Below, piece by piece: positions 51,964 to 59,859 of a DNA stretch of 64,000 bases. The stretch's first letter is position 1; each line of letters opens with the position of its first letter. The translations under genes and the position numbers were made by a program. Under the pieces are notes generated by a model that did not search any database, was not told where the DNA came from, and saw only the letters and a program-made list of their open reading frames with translations. Source of the stretch: an uncultured Bacilli bacterium (GTDB taxonomy: Bacteria; Bacillota_I; Bacilli_A; RF39; UBA660); the NCBI GenBank assembly GCA_934162425.1, contig CAKPIS010000007.1, positions 1 to 64,000 on the forward strand. Direction: 5' to 3'.

Positions 51964-53310
51964 TTAAGATATCTTATAAAATATCTCTATATCATTATCA
52001 GTTACCACAACTTTATCAATAATGTGCATAATTATTATCCTTTTTTCTTCAAATGTCATTTTATTCCAAGTGTTTTGAAGATTTCTTAACATTTTTAATG
52101 AAACTCTATTTTGTTCTTCATTATTTTTTGAAATATCAATTATCTCTAATATTGACTTTCTTTCTTGCTCTAATTCTTCAATTTTCTTTTTAATGTCATC
52201 AACTGCAATACCATCTGAAATAAAATTAATCAAGTTGCCTATTTGTAAGTTTATCTTTGCAAATCTTTTTTCATATTCACTGATAACATCCACTTGTGTA
52301 ATTTCGTATTTTTCTCTAAACAAATCTTCATCAAGTGCCATTGAAAATAAGTTTTCTAATACCACATCTTCAATTTCAAAGGAATCCCATCTTTTATTTT
52401 TGCAATTTGGATCTTTAATAAATTTGGGTTTACTTTTTTGTTGGGAGTAGCAGTAGCAAATCAATCTTTTTCCCCATTTTTGATATCTATACTTTGCACC
52501 ACAGTGTCCACAAAATATTTTTCCTGATAACAAATAATGACTTTCTGTTCTTGCTTTGCTTCGTAGTTTATTAGTTTCCATTATTTTCTTATGTAATTCT
52601 TCTGATATTACCGCTTCATGCTTTCCTTCGAATTCTTGATTCTTATATGGTACAATACCTAGCGTTCTTCTTGATAGTATTCTTTTTTCAACCATACTTT
52701 CATCCATACCAACTATATTACTAATTTTAACAAAACTATAACCATTTAAATAAAGATTTATCATTTTATGTAATAATTCTACTTGTTCTGGTACAGGAAT
52801 TAAAGTTCCTGTATTTTTATCATAGGTATAAGGGAATGGATTTTTCCCTCCACCTTTCCAATATCCATTTTCAGCTCTTTTTTTTATACCAATTTTCGTT
52901 CTTTCAAGTATCGTTTCTCTTTCAAGTTGTGCGAATATTGATAAAACACCGACCATAGCTTTACCAAATGGAGTTGTAGTATCAAAATTTTCTCTCACAG
53001 AAACAAAGCCCACATTATATTTATTAAACACCTCTTCAATTAAATATAAAGTATCTTTTTGACTTCTTGATATTCTATCTAGTTTAAATACAATTACACA
53101 ATCAATTTTATGAACTTTAACATCTTTTATGAGTCTTTGAATGGCTGGTCGTTCCAAGTCTTTACCACTATAACCACCATCAACATAATATTCATACTCG
53201 GTAAATTCTTTAGCTTTAGCATAGTTTAATAAAAATTCTTTTTGTGCATCAATTGAATAACCTTCTAATTGAATATCAGTTGAAACTCTAGCATATAATC
53301 CTGCTTTTAT
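51964..53310 (-). CDS. Large serine recombinase of element 2, probable ATA start
   Basis: A 448-residue recombinase: GLYARVSTDIQLEGYSID with the catalytic Ser at about residue 10, DGGYSGKDLERPAIQRLI, FKLDRISRSQKDTLYLIEEV, the recombinase domain (GIKKRAENGYWKGGG, ILSRRTLGIVPYKNQE) and a zinc ribbon (IFCGHCGAKYRY), ending in a coiled coil. No ATG, GTG or TTG precedes the resolvase motif in frame; AAGGAGG lies eight bases before ATA at 53308..53310, which I take as the start. A TTG at 53157 would remove the catalytic Ser. It should be responsible for insertion into and excision from the permease gene. Confidence 0.9.
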   Translation of the reverse strand: MKAGLYARVSTDIQLEGYSIDAQKEFLLNYAKAKEFTEYEYYVDGGYSGKDLERPAIQRLIKDVKVHKIDCVIVFKLDRISRSQKDTLYLIEEVFNKYNVGFVSVRENFDTTTPFGKAMVGVLSIFAQLERETILERTKIGIKKRAENGYWKGGGKNPFPYTYDKNTGTLIPVPEQVELLHKMINLYLNGYSFVKISNIVGMDESMVEKRILSRRTLGIVPYKNQEFEGKHEAVISEELHKKIMETNKLRSKARTESHYLLSGKIFCGHCGAKYRYQKWGKRLICYCYSQQKSKPKFIKDPNCKNKRWDSFEIEDVVLENLFSMALDEDLFREKYEITQVDVISEYEKRFAKINLQIGNLINFISDGIAVDDIKKKIEELEQERKSILEIIDISKNNEEQNRVSLKMLRNLQNTWNKMTFEEKRIIIMHIIDKVVVTDNDIEIFYKIS

Positions 53311-53403
53311 AACAATTACCTCCTTCTAACTATAAAAGCAGTCATATACTATATTAGATTGCTCTTACAGTATAACATACATTTCACAATTTATGTCTTA
53401 AAT

Positions 53404-53440
53404 CAAAAAAATAAGGAAAAGTTCTGGTAAACTCTCCCTT
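53404..53440 (-). terminator. Terminator between the small ORF and recombinase 2
   Basis: On the minus strand AAGGGAGAGTT pairs with AACTTTTCCTT (two G-T) around a six-base loop, then A and seven T residues. Confidence 0.75.
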
Positions 53441-53454
53441 AAGTATAACTACTT

Positions 53455-53565
53455 TTACTGTGAATATTTTTTAATTAGTTCATATATCAATGGTATCTTT
53501 ATTACTATGTCTTTTGGGTTTATGATTTTACCATTTGAATCATAATTTGTTACTTTATTAGCCAC
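53455..53565 (-). CDS. Possible 36-residue protein or 3' gene remnant in element 2
   Basis: On the minus strand the frame runs from GTG at 53565 for 36 codons, ending YELIKKYSQ, and is followed by a strong terminator. The peptide has a regular beta pattern (IINPKDIVIKIPLIYEL). AGGGG lies 11 bases upstream of the GTG, which is not ideal. It is either a small gene or the tail of a longer, decayed one. The 280 bases upstream to 53845 show no other convincing frame. Confidence 0.35.
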   Translation of the reverse strand: MANKVTNYDSNGKIINPKDIVIKIPLIYELIKKYSQ

Positions 53566-53804
53566 TAATATAGTCGCCCCTAATTAAGTTTATTTTTATT
53601 TCATATAAATTATTCAGTCATAATTTCTCTTATATCAAATCACTCGTTATATACCAATATTTTCAATAGCATAATCAACGATATATTAGTATAATTTCCT
53701 ATAAACTATTCTAAACCATCCATATCATAATTATAGTTATTAAATATCAATTGAGAAAATTCTACATTTTTTCTTAACAATTAAAATTACCAAACAACAT
53801 TTCC

Positions 53805-53837
53805 AAAAAAGTCTTGCTTTATTTAGCAAGACTTTAA
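53805..53837 (-). terminator. Terminator after the small exported protein gene
   Basis: On the minus strand AAAGTCTTGCT pairs with AGCAAGACTTT around a short loop, followed by T residues. Confidence 0.85.
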
Positions 53838-53845
53838 AAAACTAA

Positions 53846-54217
53846 TTAATCTTTTAAAATAACTATTTTTTTAACATTAGATAATTTAGCTGGTTCACTT
53901 GGTAATATCACATCGGATGAAGTAATAGTTACTTTTTGCTTTGCTTTTAATTTATCTGCAGCAGAATCTTCATTGTTATAAACTATTTTTGTATCTTTAT
54001 TTATTTCAAATTCATACTCTATAGTATATTCTTTTTTCTTTTTGTCATATTCTTCCACTAAAACAGTATATACATTATTATTTACTGTTACTTCTTTAAT
54101 TCTTGCTTCAAAAACCAATTCTTTTTCTTTTGAAACATAATTTGTATATATGAAGTATCCTAATCCTACAAGGACAACTACTGCTATAATTATTTTTACT
54201 AGTAAATCTTTTTTCAT
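53846..54217 (-). CDS. Small membrane-anchored exported protein
   Basis: A 123-residue protein with an N-terminal membrane segment (about 5-25) and an outer beta-rich domain (FEARIKEVTVNNNVYTVLVE, KVTITSSDVILPSEPAKLSN). The pattern of strands and the SEPAKL ending recall small OB-fold-like exported proteins of the DUF3221 kind, a weak resemblance. It follows the zincin gene in element 2 and probably shares its transcript. Function unknown. Confidence 0.6.
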   Translation of the reverse strand: MKKDLLVKIIIAVVVLVGLGYFIYTNYVSKEKELVFEARIKEVTVNNNVYTVLVEEYDKKKKEYTIEYEFEINKDTKIVYNNEDSAADKLKAKQKVTITSSDVILPSEPAKLSNVKKIVILKD

Positions 54218-54257
54218 TTCTTCCCTCCTTTCCTAAATTAATTTATTTAAACTTATA

Positions 54258-55592
54258 TTATAAGAATCTATCCCAATAATATCTTCCTGTATTAGATAAT
54301 GTTTTAAAATGCTCTTTAATTTGTGAACTAATTAATTTTGCTTTTTTATTTATTGGAGTACCATCATTGTAACAAGATCTCTTTGTTGTTCTAGTCATCA
54401 TATCAGAAAATAAAACAGCTCTATCTTCTAAATAACTTTGTCTTGAATAATACGATAAAAAATAAGCATTATTTGGATTGGAAAAATTATAATCATAAGT
54501 ACTATCATTAGAACCATAACTAAATCCTTCAGGATTATATGATTTCATTATTTCTTCTAAGTTTAATGTTGAATTTTTTTGTCGCATATAAATATCAATA
54601 TAGTGCATTAACTCATGGTGCAAAGTACTTTCAAATAAACTAGTACCATTGGTTCCAATAGTTACTGTTATATTACTTTGATTTCTACCATCTGTCATAC
54701 CTGAATAATTTCCATCTATTTTGTTAACCATGTATATTCTAAGAGAAATATTATTATCCTTCATTTCTTTAAAAAAACCGTTTGGATATTTTTTTAATGT
54801 TTTCTCTACTTCTTTTAAATATTTATCTATCTCATTATCATCATTTAGTTTTTCAGTTTTTATAGAGCCACCGATTAAATAATCACCATTCTCATCTTTA
54901 TATATGATTTTAACTGAATACTTATTTTCTAATGTTTTTCTATATTCATTATTTTTTTCTGCTTGAGTTTTTTCTACAACTGGTGGCTTTTCATCGGGTA
55001 AAATAGTATTTGTGTTATTGTTATTGTTTGTATTTTGATTAGGTTTATTAGTATTAGTACTACTATTGTTATTATCTGTATTAGTGTTTGTTTTAGATTT
55101 TTCAGTTTTAGTATTAGTTTTTTTATTTTCCATTTTTTCCCAAACAGCATAAAGGGTAGTATCTTCTGCAAGTAATACTTTGTTATAAATTGGAGTTTCA
55201 TTTTTATCAACCCAGCCTTTAAAAACATAGCCATCTCGTACAGGTTCTTTTGGAAGTGTAAGTTCAATATCTTTATTTATAGTAATACTATCTATTATGC
55301 TTCCACCTTTAGTATCAAATGTAATTGTTATTGCTTCTTTTATATCTTTTTCAATGTCATTCATAGGGCAAGCATATTTAGTCGTTTTTAAAACTGTTTT
55401 AGTTTTACCATCAGAACATTTATAAGTATTTGTAAAAATCCCTTTATCTATGTAAACAGTAGAACCACCATCATAATAATCTCTAATTTTAATTATTTGA
55501 CTATTATTAAATGAAAGAGCGATTATAAAATCTAAAAATATTAAACTTATTATAGAACATAGTGTGATTATTATTATTTTTTTCTTCTTCAT
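54258..55592 (-). CDS. Exported zinc metallopeptidase with an InlB-type repeat
   Basis: A 444-residue protein. Residues 7-27 are a membrane segment or signal. An InlB B-repeat (Listeria-Bacteroides type) spans about 90-152: ITFDTKGGSI, GYVFKGWVDKNE, EDTTLYAVWE. A low-complexity Asn/Thr/Lys linker (155-200) follows, then a zincin domain with the metal motif HHELMHYID (HExxH) near residue 328 and a likely third ligand Glu in YLEDRAVLFSDMM. A gluzincin that acts outside the cell on an unknown protein is the best reading. It is cargo of element 2 with a normal ribosome binding site. Confidence 0.8.
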   Translation of the reverse strand: MKKKKIIIITLCSIISLIFLDFIIALSFNNSQIIKIRDYYDGGSTVYIDKGIFTNTYKCSDGKTKTVLKTTKYACPMNDIEKDIKEAITITFDTKGGSIIDSITINKDIELTLPKEPVRDGYVFKGWVDKNETPIYNKVLLAEDTTLYAVWEKMENKKTNTKTEKSKTNTNTDNNNSSTNTNKPNQNTNNNNNTNTILPDEKPPVVEKTQAEKNNEYRKTLENKYSVKIIYKDENGDYLIGGSIKTEKLNDDNEIDKYLKEVEKTLKKYPNGFFKEMKDNNISLRIYMVNKIDGNYSGMTDGRNQSNITVTIGTNGTSLFESTLHHELMHYIDIYMRQKNSTLNLEEIMKSYNPEGFSYGSNDSTYDYNFSNPNNAYFLSYYSRQSYLEDRAVLFSDMMTRTTKRSCYNDGTPINKKAKLISSQIKEHFKTLSNTGRYYWDRFL

Positions 55593-55709
55593 TATACCTC
55601 CTCACAAATAATAAACGAAAAGTGATTTACTTCTGTATATTAATTATATCATGAATTTCCCGATTTCAAAAAAGTTTTTAATTTGGTTGCTTTTTAGGTA
55701 TCAATAATT

Positions 55710-55742
55710 TAAAAGAAAAAGACCAATATAAAATTGATCTTA
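55710..55742 (-). terminator. Terminator after the element 2 XRE gene
   Basis: On the minus strand AAGATCAAT pairs with ATTGGTCTT (one G-T) around a short loop, then T residues. Confidence 0.7.
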
Positions 55743-55763
55743 TCTATAAAACATATTATTAAA

Positions 55764-56324
55764 TTAACATTTTCCACCGTTATCTTTAAAATATGATTCA
55801 ATATATTTTACTAATATTTTAGCTTTGTTAAACTGTTTATCTTTAACAATTTTTATAATATAATCACTACCACTTGCATCAATAATATTATCATCTTTAT
55901 CATATTCTATTAGATAAGTATACTTTTCACCATTAAGTTGACAATTAAGAAGAACAGTTTGATTTTCTTTTATAGTCATAGAATTTTTTTTAGCACCAAA
56001 CATAATATTTATGAAAATAGTAATAGCAAAACCAACAATAAAAATTATTCCCAAGACTTTTAGTATCTTAATTATTATCTCTGTATTTTTTTCGTTATTA
56101 TTTACTTTTTCTACTAATACTTGTTTAATGTCATTATTTAATAATTCATCAATACTTACTTTTAATGCTTTAGATAATAATTTTAACTGCTCTGGATTTG
56201 GTGAAGTTTCACCAAGCTCCCAATTTGATATTGTTTGTCTAGTAACATCAACTTTTTCTGCTAATTGTTCTTGTGAAAGTTTACAATCTTTTCTTAATTT
56301 TAAAATGTTATCTCCTAATTTCAT
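55764..56324 (-). CDS. XRE-family regulator with one membrane segment (element 2)
   Basis: A 186-residue protein with a Cro/C1 helix-turn-helix (LSQEQLAEKVDVTRQTISNW, residues 17-36), a short linker, a membrane helix near 86-108 and a small outer domain. It is a short relative of the chromosomal XRE-lemA regulator; the recognition segments are nearly identical (EKxDVTRQT then W-E-L-G). Both have the same promoter layout with a palindrome in a 19-base spacer, so they may share targets or cross-regulate. It may control element 2 cargo such as the superoxide reductase. Confidence 0.85.
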   Translation of the reverse strand: MKLGDNILKLRKDCKLSQEQLAEKVDVTRQTISNWELGETSPNPEQLKLLSKALKVSIDELLNNDIKQVLVEKVNNNEKNTEIIIKILKVLGIIFIVGFAITIFINIMFGAKKNSMTIKENQTVLLNCQLNGEKYTYLIEYDKDDNIIDASGSDYIIKIVKDKQFNKAKILVKYIESYFKDNGGKC

Positions 56325-56369
56325 TCTATCTCTCCTTTCACTTACAATTATATATGAGTTGATATTTGC

Positions 56370-56400
56370 AATCTACCAAATGTCTTTGGAAGTTTGTCAA
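56370..56400 (-). promoter_or_regulatory. Promoter with palindromic spacer upstream of the element 2 XRE gene
   Basis: On the minus strand TTGACA (56395..56400), 19 bases, TAGATT (56370..56375). The spacer contains CCAAAGACATTTGG (56376..56389), arms CCAAA/TTTGG. Same spacing and same TTCCAA stretch as the promoter at 32368..32398. Confidence 0.5.
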
Positions 56401-56431
56401 AGACTTTTAACAATTATAATACAAATAACTA

Positions 56432-56812
56432 TTATTCTACATCACAAGACCAAAGTCCATGCTTATTACAATATGCATATAATTTTGATCCTTTTATATA
56501 TTTGAATTTACATTCTGCACTTTGTTCTGGTGATAATTTAACTTTGCAAATATCTTTTTCATTAACTAGTGCAATCCATTCAATAAAATGTTCTTTTTCC
56601 ATAACATGATTAACTTTAACAAGTATTTTATCATCACTATGTTCAAAAGTTGGAATATGTTTTTCAAACGATGCATCAACACTATTTGAAATTAACTTTA
56701 TCATAGGTTCACAACAACAAGTTATTTCACAGTCGCCACAGTTACAATCATTAATTACCTCAACTATCGTTCCACACTTTAAACACTTTTTTATTATTAA
56801 CTCACTCATCAT
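56432..56812 (-). CDS. Superoxide reductase (desulfoferrodoxin type)
   Basis: Reduces superoxide to hydrogen peroxide without making oxygen, typical of anaerobes. The 126-residue protein has the desulforedoxin-like N-terminal domain (KCLKCGTIVEV and ITCCCEPM) and the SOR domain with all iron ligands: EKHIP, HVMEKEHFIEWI and YAYCNKHGLWSC. A GGAGG lies upstream of the double ATG. It is element 2 cargo, at the right end next to the permease fragment, and is divided from the XRE gene by that gene's promoter. Carriage by a mobile element suggests a selectable oxygen-defence function. Confidence 0.93.
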   Translation of the reverse strand: MMSELIIKKCLKCGTIVEVINDCNCGDCEITCCCEPMIKLISNSVDASFEKHIPTFEHSDDKILVKVNHVMEKEHFIEWIALVNEKDICKVKLSPEQSAECKFKYIKGSKLYAYCNKHGLWSCDVE

Positions 56813-56965
56813 TTGTTTCCTCCTTTATAACAATAGACTATCTTTAATAAATTTCTTCCATAACAGTATGAACAACATATTTCTGCCATAATTTTTTCTC
56901 TCAATTGCAATAAATATAAGTATATAAACTGCTTCTAATTTTTTCCCCATACCTGCTATAACGGT

Positions 56966-57148
56966 GTAATAATGGGAGAATTATTAGTATCTAAACAAGG
57001 CTTAGGTTACTTAATAAACTATGGTTCCCAAGTATTTAATATAAACTTAGTAATGTCAGGAATAATACTACTTGCACTTCTAACTAGTATTTTATACTTC
57101 GTAATATTATTTATAGAAAAAGCATTAAAAAATAACAAATCAATTTAA
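56966..57148 (+). pseudogene. ABC importer permease, 3' part (split by element 2)
   Basis: Sixty in-frame codons that complete the permease begun at 51310: after the core VI, the conserved GELLVSKQGLGYLIN, then a last membrane helix (IILLALLTSILYFVILF) and a basic end. SsuC/TauC permeases have the same GE(F/L)LVS...GLGYLI segment here. By itself it lacks promoter and start and should be silent. A terminator follows at once. Confidence 0.88.
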
Positions 57149-57155
57149 TATAATT

Positions 57156-57207
57156 AAAGAATACATGATAATTTCTTTACATAGTAATTATCGTATTCTT
57201 TTTTTAT
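57156..57207. terminator. Terminator after the permease, bidirectional
   Basis: AAAGAATAC plus GATAATT pairs with AATTATC plus GTATTCTTT (one bulge), followed by T residues on the plus strand. It also serves the convergent ADP-ribosyltransferase gene. Confidence 0.8.
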
Positions 57208-57232
57208 TTAATTTAAAAAATAAATTTATTTA

Positions 57233-58006
57233 TTAATAACTTTTAGCACTACTACTTAAGTATCTTTTTCTATCCCATAACTTACTAGGAAGCAAAGTAA
57301 CATATATAGTAGCTGTATCCCCATTAATTACTACATCATCTACTTTAGATAAACTATCTTTGTTAATAAGATATTCTGCCTGACTAGTAGAATACGTTAA
57401 ATCATCATCTAAAAGAAGTGCACCAGATGAATAATTACCATCTATCTTATATACTATCTCAACGTTGTAATTAATACCCCTTTCATTTTCTTTATTAAAA
57501 AAATGACTACCATTAATAATAGAAGTACTAGTAAAAGCTTCTTCATAAATAAATTTATTTTTTAAATTAACTAAATCTTCTATATTATTTATACCATAGT
57601 CTTTAAAATAAGATAATGTAACACCTCTATAAGTATTAAAACATAAATCTATAGGTGGAAACGTATCAATTAACTTTTCTATTTTCTTACCCTTTTCTAA
57701 ATAATCTCTTTTAATATTATCATCTAATTTACCATTTTCATAATAATTCCATTTATGTCTTAATATAGCATTAATATTTCTAAAATTATACCCTGTATAA
57801 CTTCTTATACTCTCTAAATCATTAAATGTTAATCCATTTTTAAAATCTTCTATCTTTTCATTAAATACCCTATATAATGTATCTCTATCATTAAAACTAA
57901 CTGGTCTTACACCATCTATATAATTTAAATAATTATAAGAATCATCTTTTTCAGCATCACTCATATATCTTAATATTAATTCTACTGTTTTATTTTTATC
58001 TTGCAT
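57233..58006 (-). CDS. Predicted ADP-ribosyltransferase (ADPrib_exo_Tox fold)
   Basis: A 257-residue protein that matches the ADP-ribosyltransferase toxin fold: IRSYTGYNFRNINAILR (67-83), typical of VIP2/C3-like enzymes, the NAD-binding Arg in NTYRGV (R127), the STS motif FTSTS (158-162) and the late QAEYLI with Q209-x-E211 in place of the ExE pair. A Q-x-E turn is found in C3-type enzymes that modify Asn. There is no signal peptide, and no partner immunity gene is recognised. It is the last gene of the tsa operon, 14 bases after the prepilin-like gene. Cytoplasmic regulation or a polymorphic toxin are both possible. Confidence 0.8.
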   Translation of the reverse strand: MQDKNKTVELILRYMSDAEKDDSYNYLNYIDGVRPVSFNDRDTLYRVFNEKIEDFKNGLTFNDLESIRSYTGYNFRNINAILRHKWNYYENGKLDDNIKRDYLEKGKKIEKLIDTFPPIDLCFNTYRGVTLSYFKDYGINNIEDLVNLKNKFIYEEAFTSTSIINGSHFFNKENERGINYNVEIVYKIDGNYSSGALLLDDDLTYSTSQAEYLINKDSLSKVDDVVINGDTATIYVTLLPSKLWDRKRYLSSSAKSY

Positions 58007-58020
58007 ATGTTTTTATTCCT

Positions 58021-58425
58021 TTATTTTATACATTCACTATGTTTACAACTATGGCAATCAGTAACAATTTCTTCTCCTATATTTGAATAGTTAAAAATAA
58101 TCTTACCACTACTATCTTTTTTAACTTCAATTTCCTTATTTCTTGTACTAGAACACTGATCATCATTTAAACTTAATAACCCATCATTTTCCAATTCATT
58201 TAAAGTAAAAGTAAAAGGCGTGCCAACTACTATCTTATCAGCATAATACTTTGCAGCATATAATTTAGATGCATTTTCTATTTTTTTATCAAGTACTGTT
58301 TGTTCTTGCTTTTCACTTTCCTTAACCTGTTTTGATATATTAGGTATAGCTGCTAAAGCAATTAACCCCAATATAACTATAATTGCAAGTAATTCAATTA
58401 ATGTAAAACCTTTATTCTTTCTCAT
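58021..58425 (-). CDS. Prepilin-like protein (type IV pilin N-methylation motif)
   Basis: A 134-residue protein with the class-3 signal: a short basic leader MRKNKG, cleavage site G/FTLIELL with the conserved Glu at +5 and a hydrophobic helix (to about residue 29). The rest is a small pseudopilin-like head with four Cys (DDQCSST and VTDCHSCKHSEC). ComGC-like or orphan pilin. It overlaps the tsaD end by 14 bases and precedes the ADP-ribosyltransferase gene. No pilus assembly gene is in the window. Confidence 0.88.
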   Translation of the reverse strand: MRKNKGFTLIELLAIIVILGLIALAAIPNISKQVKESEKQEQTVLDKKIENASKLYAAKYYADKIVVGTPFTFTLNELENDGLLSLNDDQCSSTRNKEIEVKKDSSGKIIFNYSNIGEEIVTDCHSCKHSECIK

Positions 58426-59443
58426 TAAAATCCTCCTTATCTATTAAATCAAGTCCTGGATTAGGATTAAGTGAAAAATCAGCTCTATACCCTCTTATAT
58501 AAGCATAATATCCTGCAGCTCCAATCATAGCAGCATTATCAGTACAATACTTTATTTCAGGTTTAAGAAGCTCAACATTTAACTTTTTGCATTCCTTTTC
58601 TAAAGCACTTCTAAGACCAATATTAGCAGAAACACCTCCAGCTATTAATAATTGTTTAACTCCATATTCTTTTATAGCTCTAACTGTTTTTTTAACTAAT
58701 ATATTGATAACAGTCTCTTGAAAGGAGGTAGCTAAATCTTCTTTATTTATTTCGTTTCCTCTTTGTTTTTCATTATGAACTAAATTAATTACAGCACTTT
58801 TTATTCCACTAAAACTAAAATCATATGTATCATCATCTTTCGGTGTTGGCAAATCATAAGAATGAGTTCCCTTTTGTGCCATCTTATCCATTAAAGGTCC
58901 TCCAGGATAAGGTATTCCAACTACTCTAGCTACCTTATCATAAGCTTCCCCAATAGAGTCATCTAACGTACTACCTATTTTTTTAAATGAATATTCTTTA
59001 TCCATATAAACTATTTCAGTATGTCCACCAGACACTACTAAACATAATAAAGGAAATTTAAATTTACCAACAAATTTATTTGCATATATATGTCCCTTCA
59101 TATGATTAACTGGTACCAATGGTTTATTAGTAGCTAGACTAAGAGCTTTAGCAGCTTCAATACCAACTAAAAGTGAACCATTAAGTCCTGGACCATAAGT
59201 TACTGCTATAGCATCTATATCATTAAATGTCATGTTAGCTTTTCTTAAACACTCTTCAAATACAACTGTAATCATGTCAGTATGATTACGACTTGCTATT
59301 TCAGGTACTACACCACCATAATTTTTATGTATATCAATTTGTGATAAAACAACTGTTGCTATTTCAGTGTTACCATTTTTTATTATACTGCAACTAGTTT
59401 CATCGCAGCTAGTTTCAATAGCAAAAATATATATATCTTTCAA
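58412..59443 (-). CDS. tsaD: tRNA t6A biosynthesis threonylcarbamoyltransferase TsaD
   Basis: Transfers threonylcarbamoyl to A37 of ANN-decoding tRNAs, with TsaB and TsaE. The protein (about 343 residues) has the metal-binding HxxxH in VNHMKGHIYA, ETSCDETS at the start, LVVSGGHTEIV, and ISANIGLR near the end. The frame opens with GTG, but GAGGTG is better placed for the TTG at 59443. It overlaps rimI slightly upstream and the prepilin gene downstream. All enzymes of the TsaBDE step are in this operon; the TsaC/Sua5 gene is not in the window. Confidence 0.97.
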   Translation of the reverse strand: MKDIYIFAIETSCDETSCSIIKNGNTEIATVVLSQIDIHKNYGGVVPEIASRNHTDMITVVFEECLRKANMTFNDIDAIAVTYGPGLNGSLLVGIEAAKALSLATNKPLVPVNHMKGHIYANKFVGKFKFPLLCLVVSGGHTEIVYMDKEYSFKKIGSTLDDSIGEAYDKVARVVGIPYPGGPLMDKMAQKGTHSYDLPTPKDDDTYDFSFSGIKSAVINLVHNEKQRGNEINKEDLATSFQETVINILVKKTVRAIKEYGVKQLLIAGGVSANIGLRSALEKECKKLNVELLKPEIKYCTDNAAMIGAAGYYAYIRGYRADFSLNPNPGLDLIDKEDFNEKE

Positions 59444-59448
59444 GTTTC

Positions 59449-59859
59449 TCACCTCAAATCTTTTTTCATTAAATATCCATCATTTATGCCATAATATTTT
59501 TCTCTTACAGCTTCTATTTTAAAATCTAATTTCTTGTATAAGCAAATAGCAGCCGTATTATTACTATTAACTTCCAAAGTAATATTTTTACAATTATTTA
59601 AGCGTATATCTTCAATACAACTTAAAAGTAATTTATATCCATAACTTTTATTTCTGCATAAAGGATCTATTATAATATCAATTATTTCTGCTCTTTCATA
59701 AATAATACTATAAACTACATACCCAATTATAACACTGTCTATTTGCATTACAAGACATCTAGAAAAAACATCTAAATCAAATACATAGTTTTCATGTAAC
59801 AAATTACCTAAATAGTTTATTCTATCTATGTCATTTGCATCAAAATTTTTAATTATCAT
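59449..59859 (-). CDS. rimI: Ribosomal protein S18 alanine N-acetyltransferase RimI
   Basis: A GNAT acetyltransferase of 136 residues. It has the acetyl-CoA loop IDPLCRNKSYGYKLLLSCIE (the R/N-x-x-x-G pattern), the LEVNSNNTAAICLYKKLDF stretch with the late Asn and Tyr typical of RimI, and RYKYYGINDGYLM-like features near the end. In Firmicutes rimI sits between tsaB and tsaD exactly as here. The ATG at 59859 lies in the end of tsaB; earlier Met codons are possible. RimI acetylates the N-terminus of S18. Confidence 0.9.
   Translation of the reverse strand: MIIKNFDANDIDRINYLGNLLHENYVFDLDVFSRCLVMQIDSVIIGYVVYSIIYERAEIIDIIIDPLCRNKSYGYKLLLSCIEDIRLNNCKNITLEVNSNNTAAICLYKKLDFKIEAVREKYYGINDGYLMKKDLR

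Larger units (their letters stand above)
51934..56971. mobile_element. Element 2: 5.03-kb serine-recombinase element inside the ABC permease gene
   Basis: The left edge breaks the permease at codons GTA ATA, and the right edge carries GTAATA before ATGGGAGAA, which resumes permease coding. Core: GTAATA at 51934..51939 and 56966..56971. The outer DNA shows only a weak inverted resemblance (TATG and G-rich then AAAAAAT). It contains a serine recombinase (minus strand, near the left end), a small ORF, an exported protein, a secreted zincin, an XRE regulator and a superoxide reductase. It has no similarity in gene content to element 1. Confidence 0.88.

Noticed and set aside
54974..55267. A 97-codon minus-strand frame within the zincin gene
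   Set aside because: It is a shifted frame of the same coding region, of low complexity.
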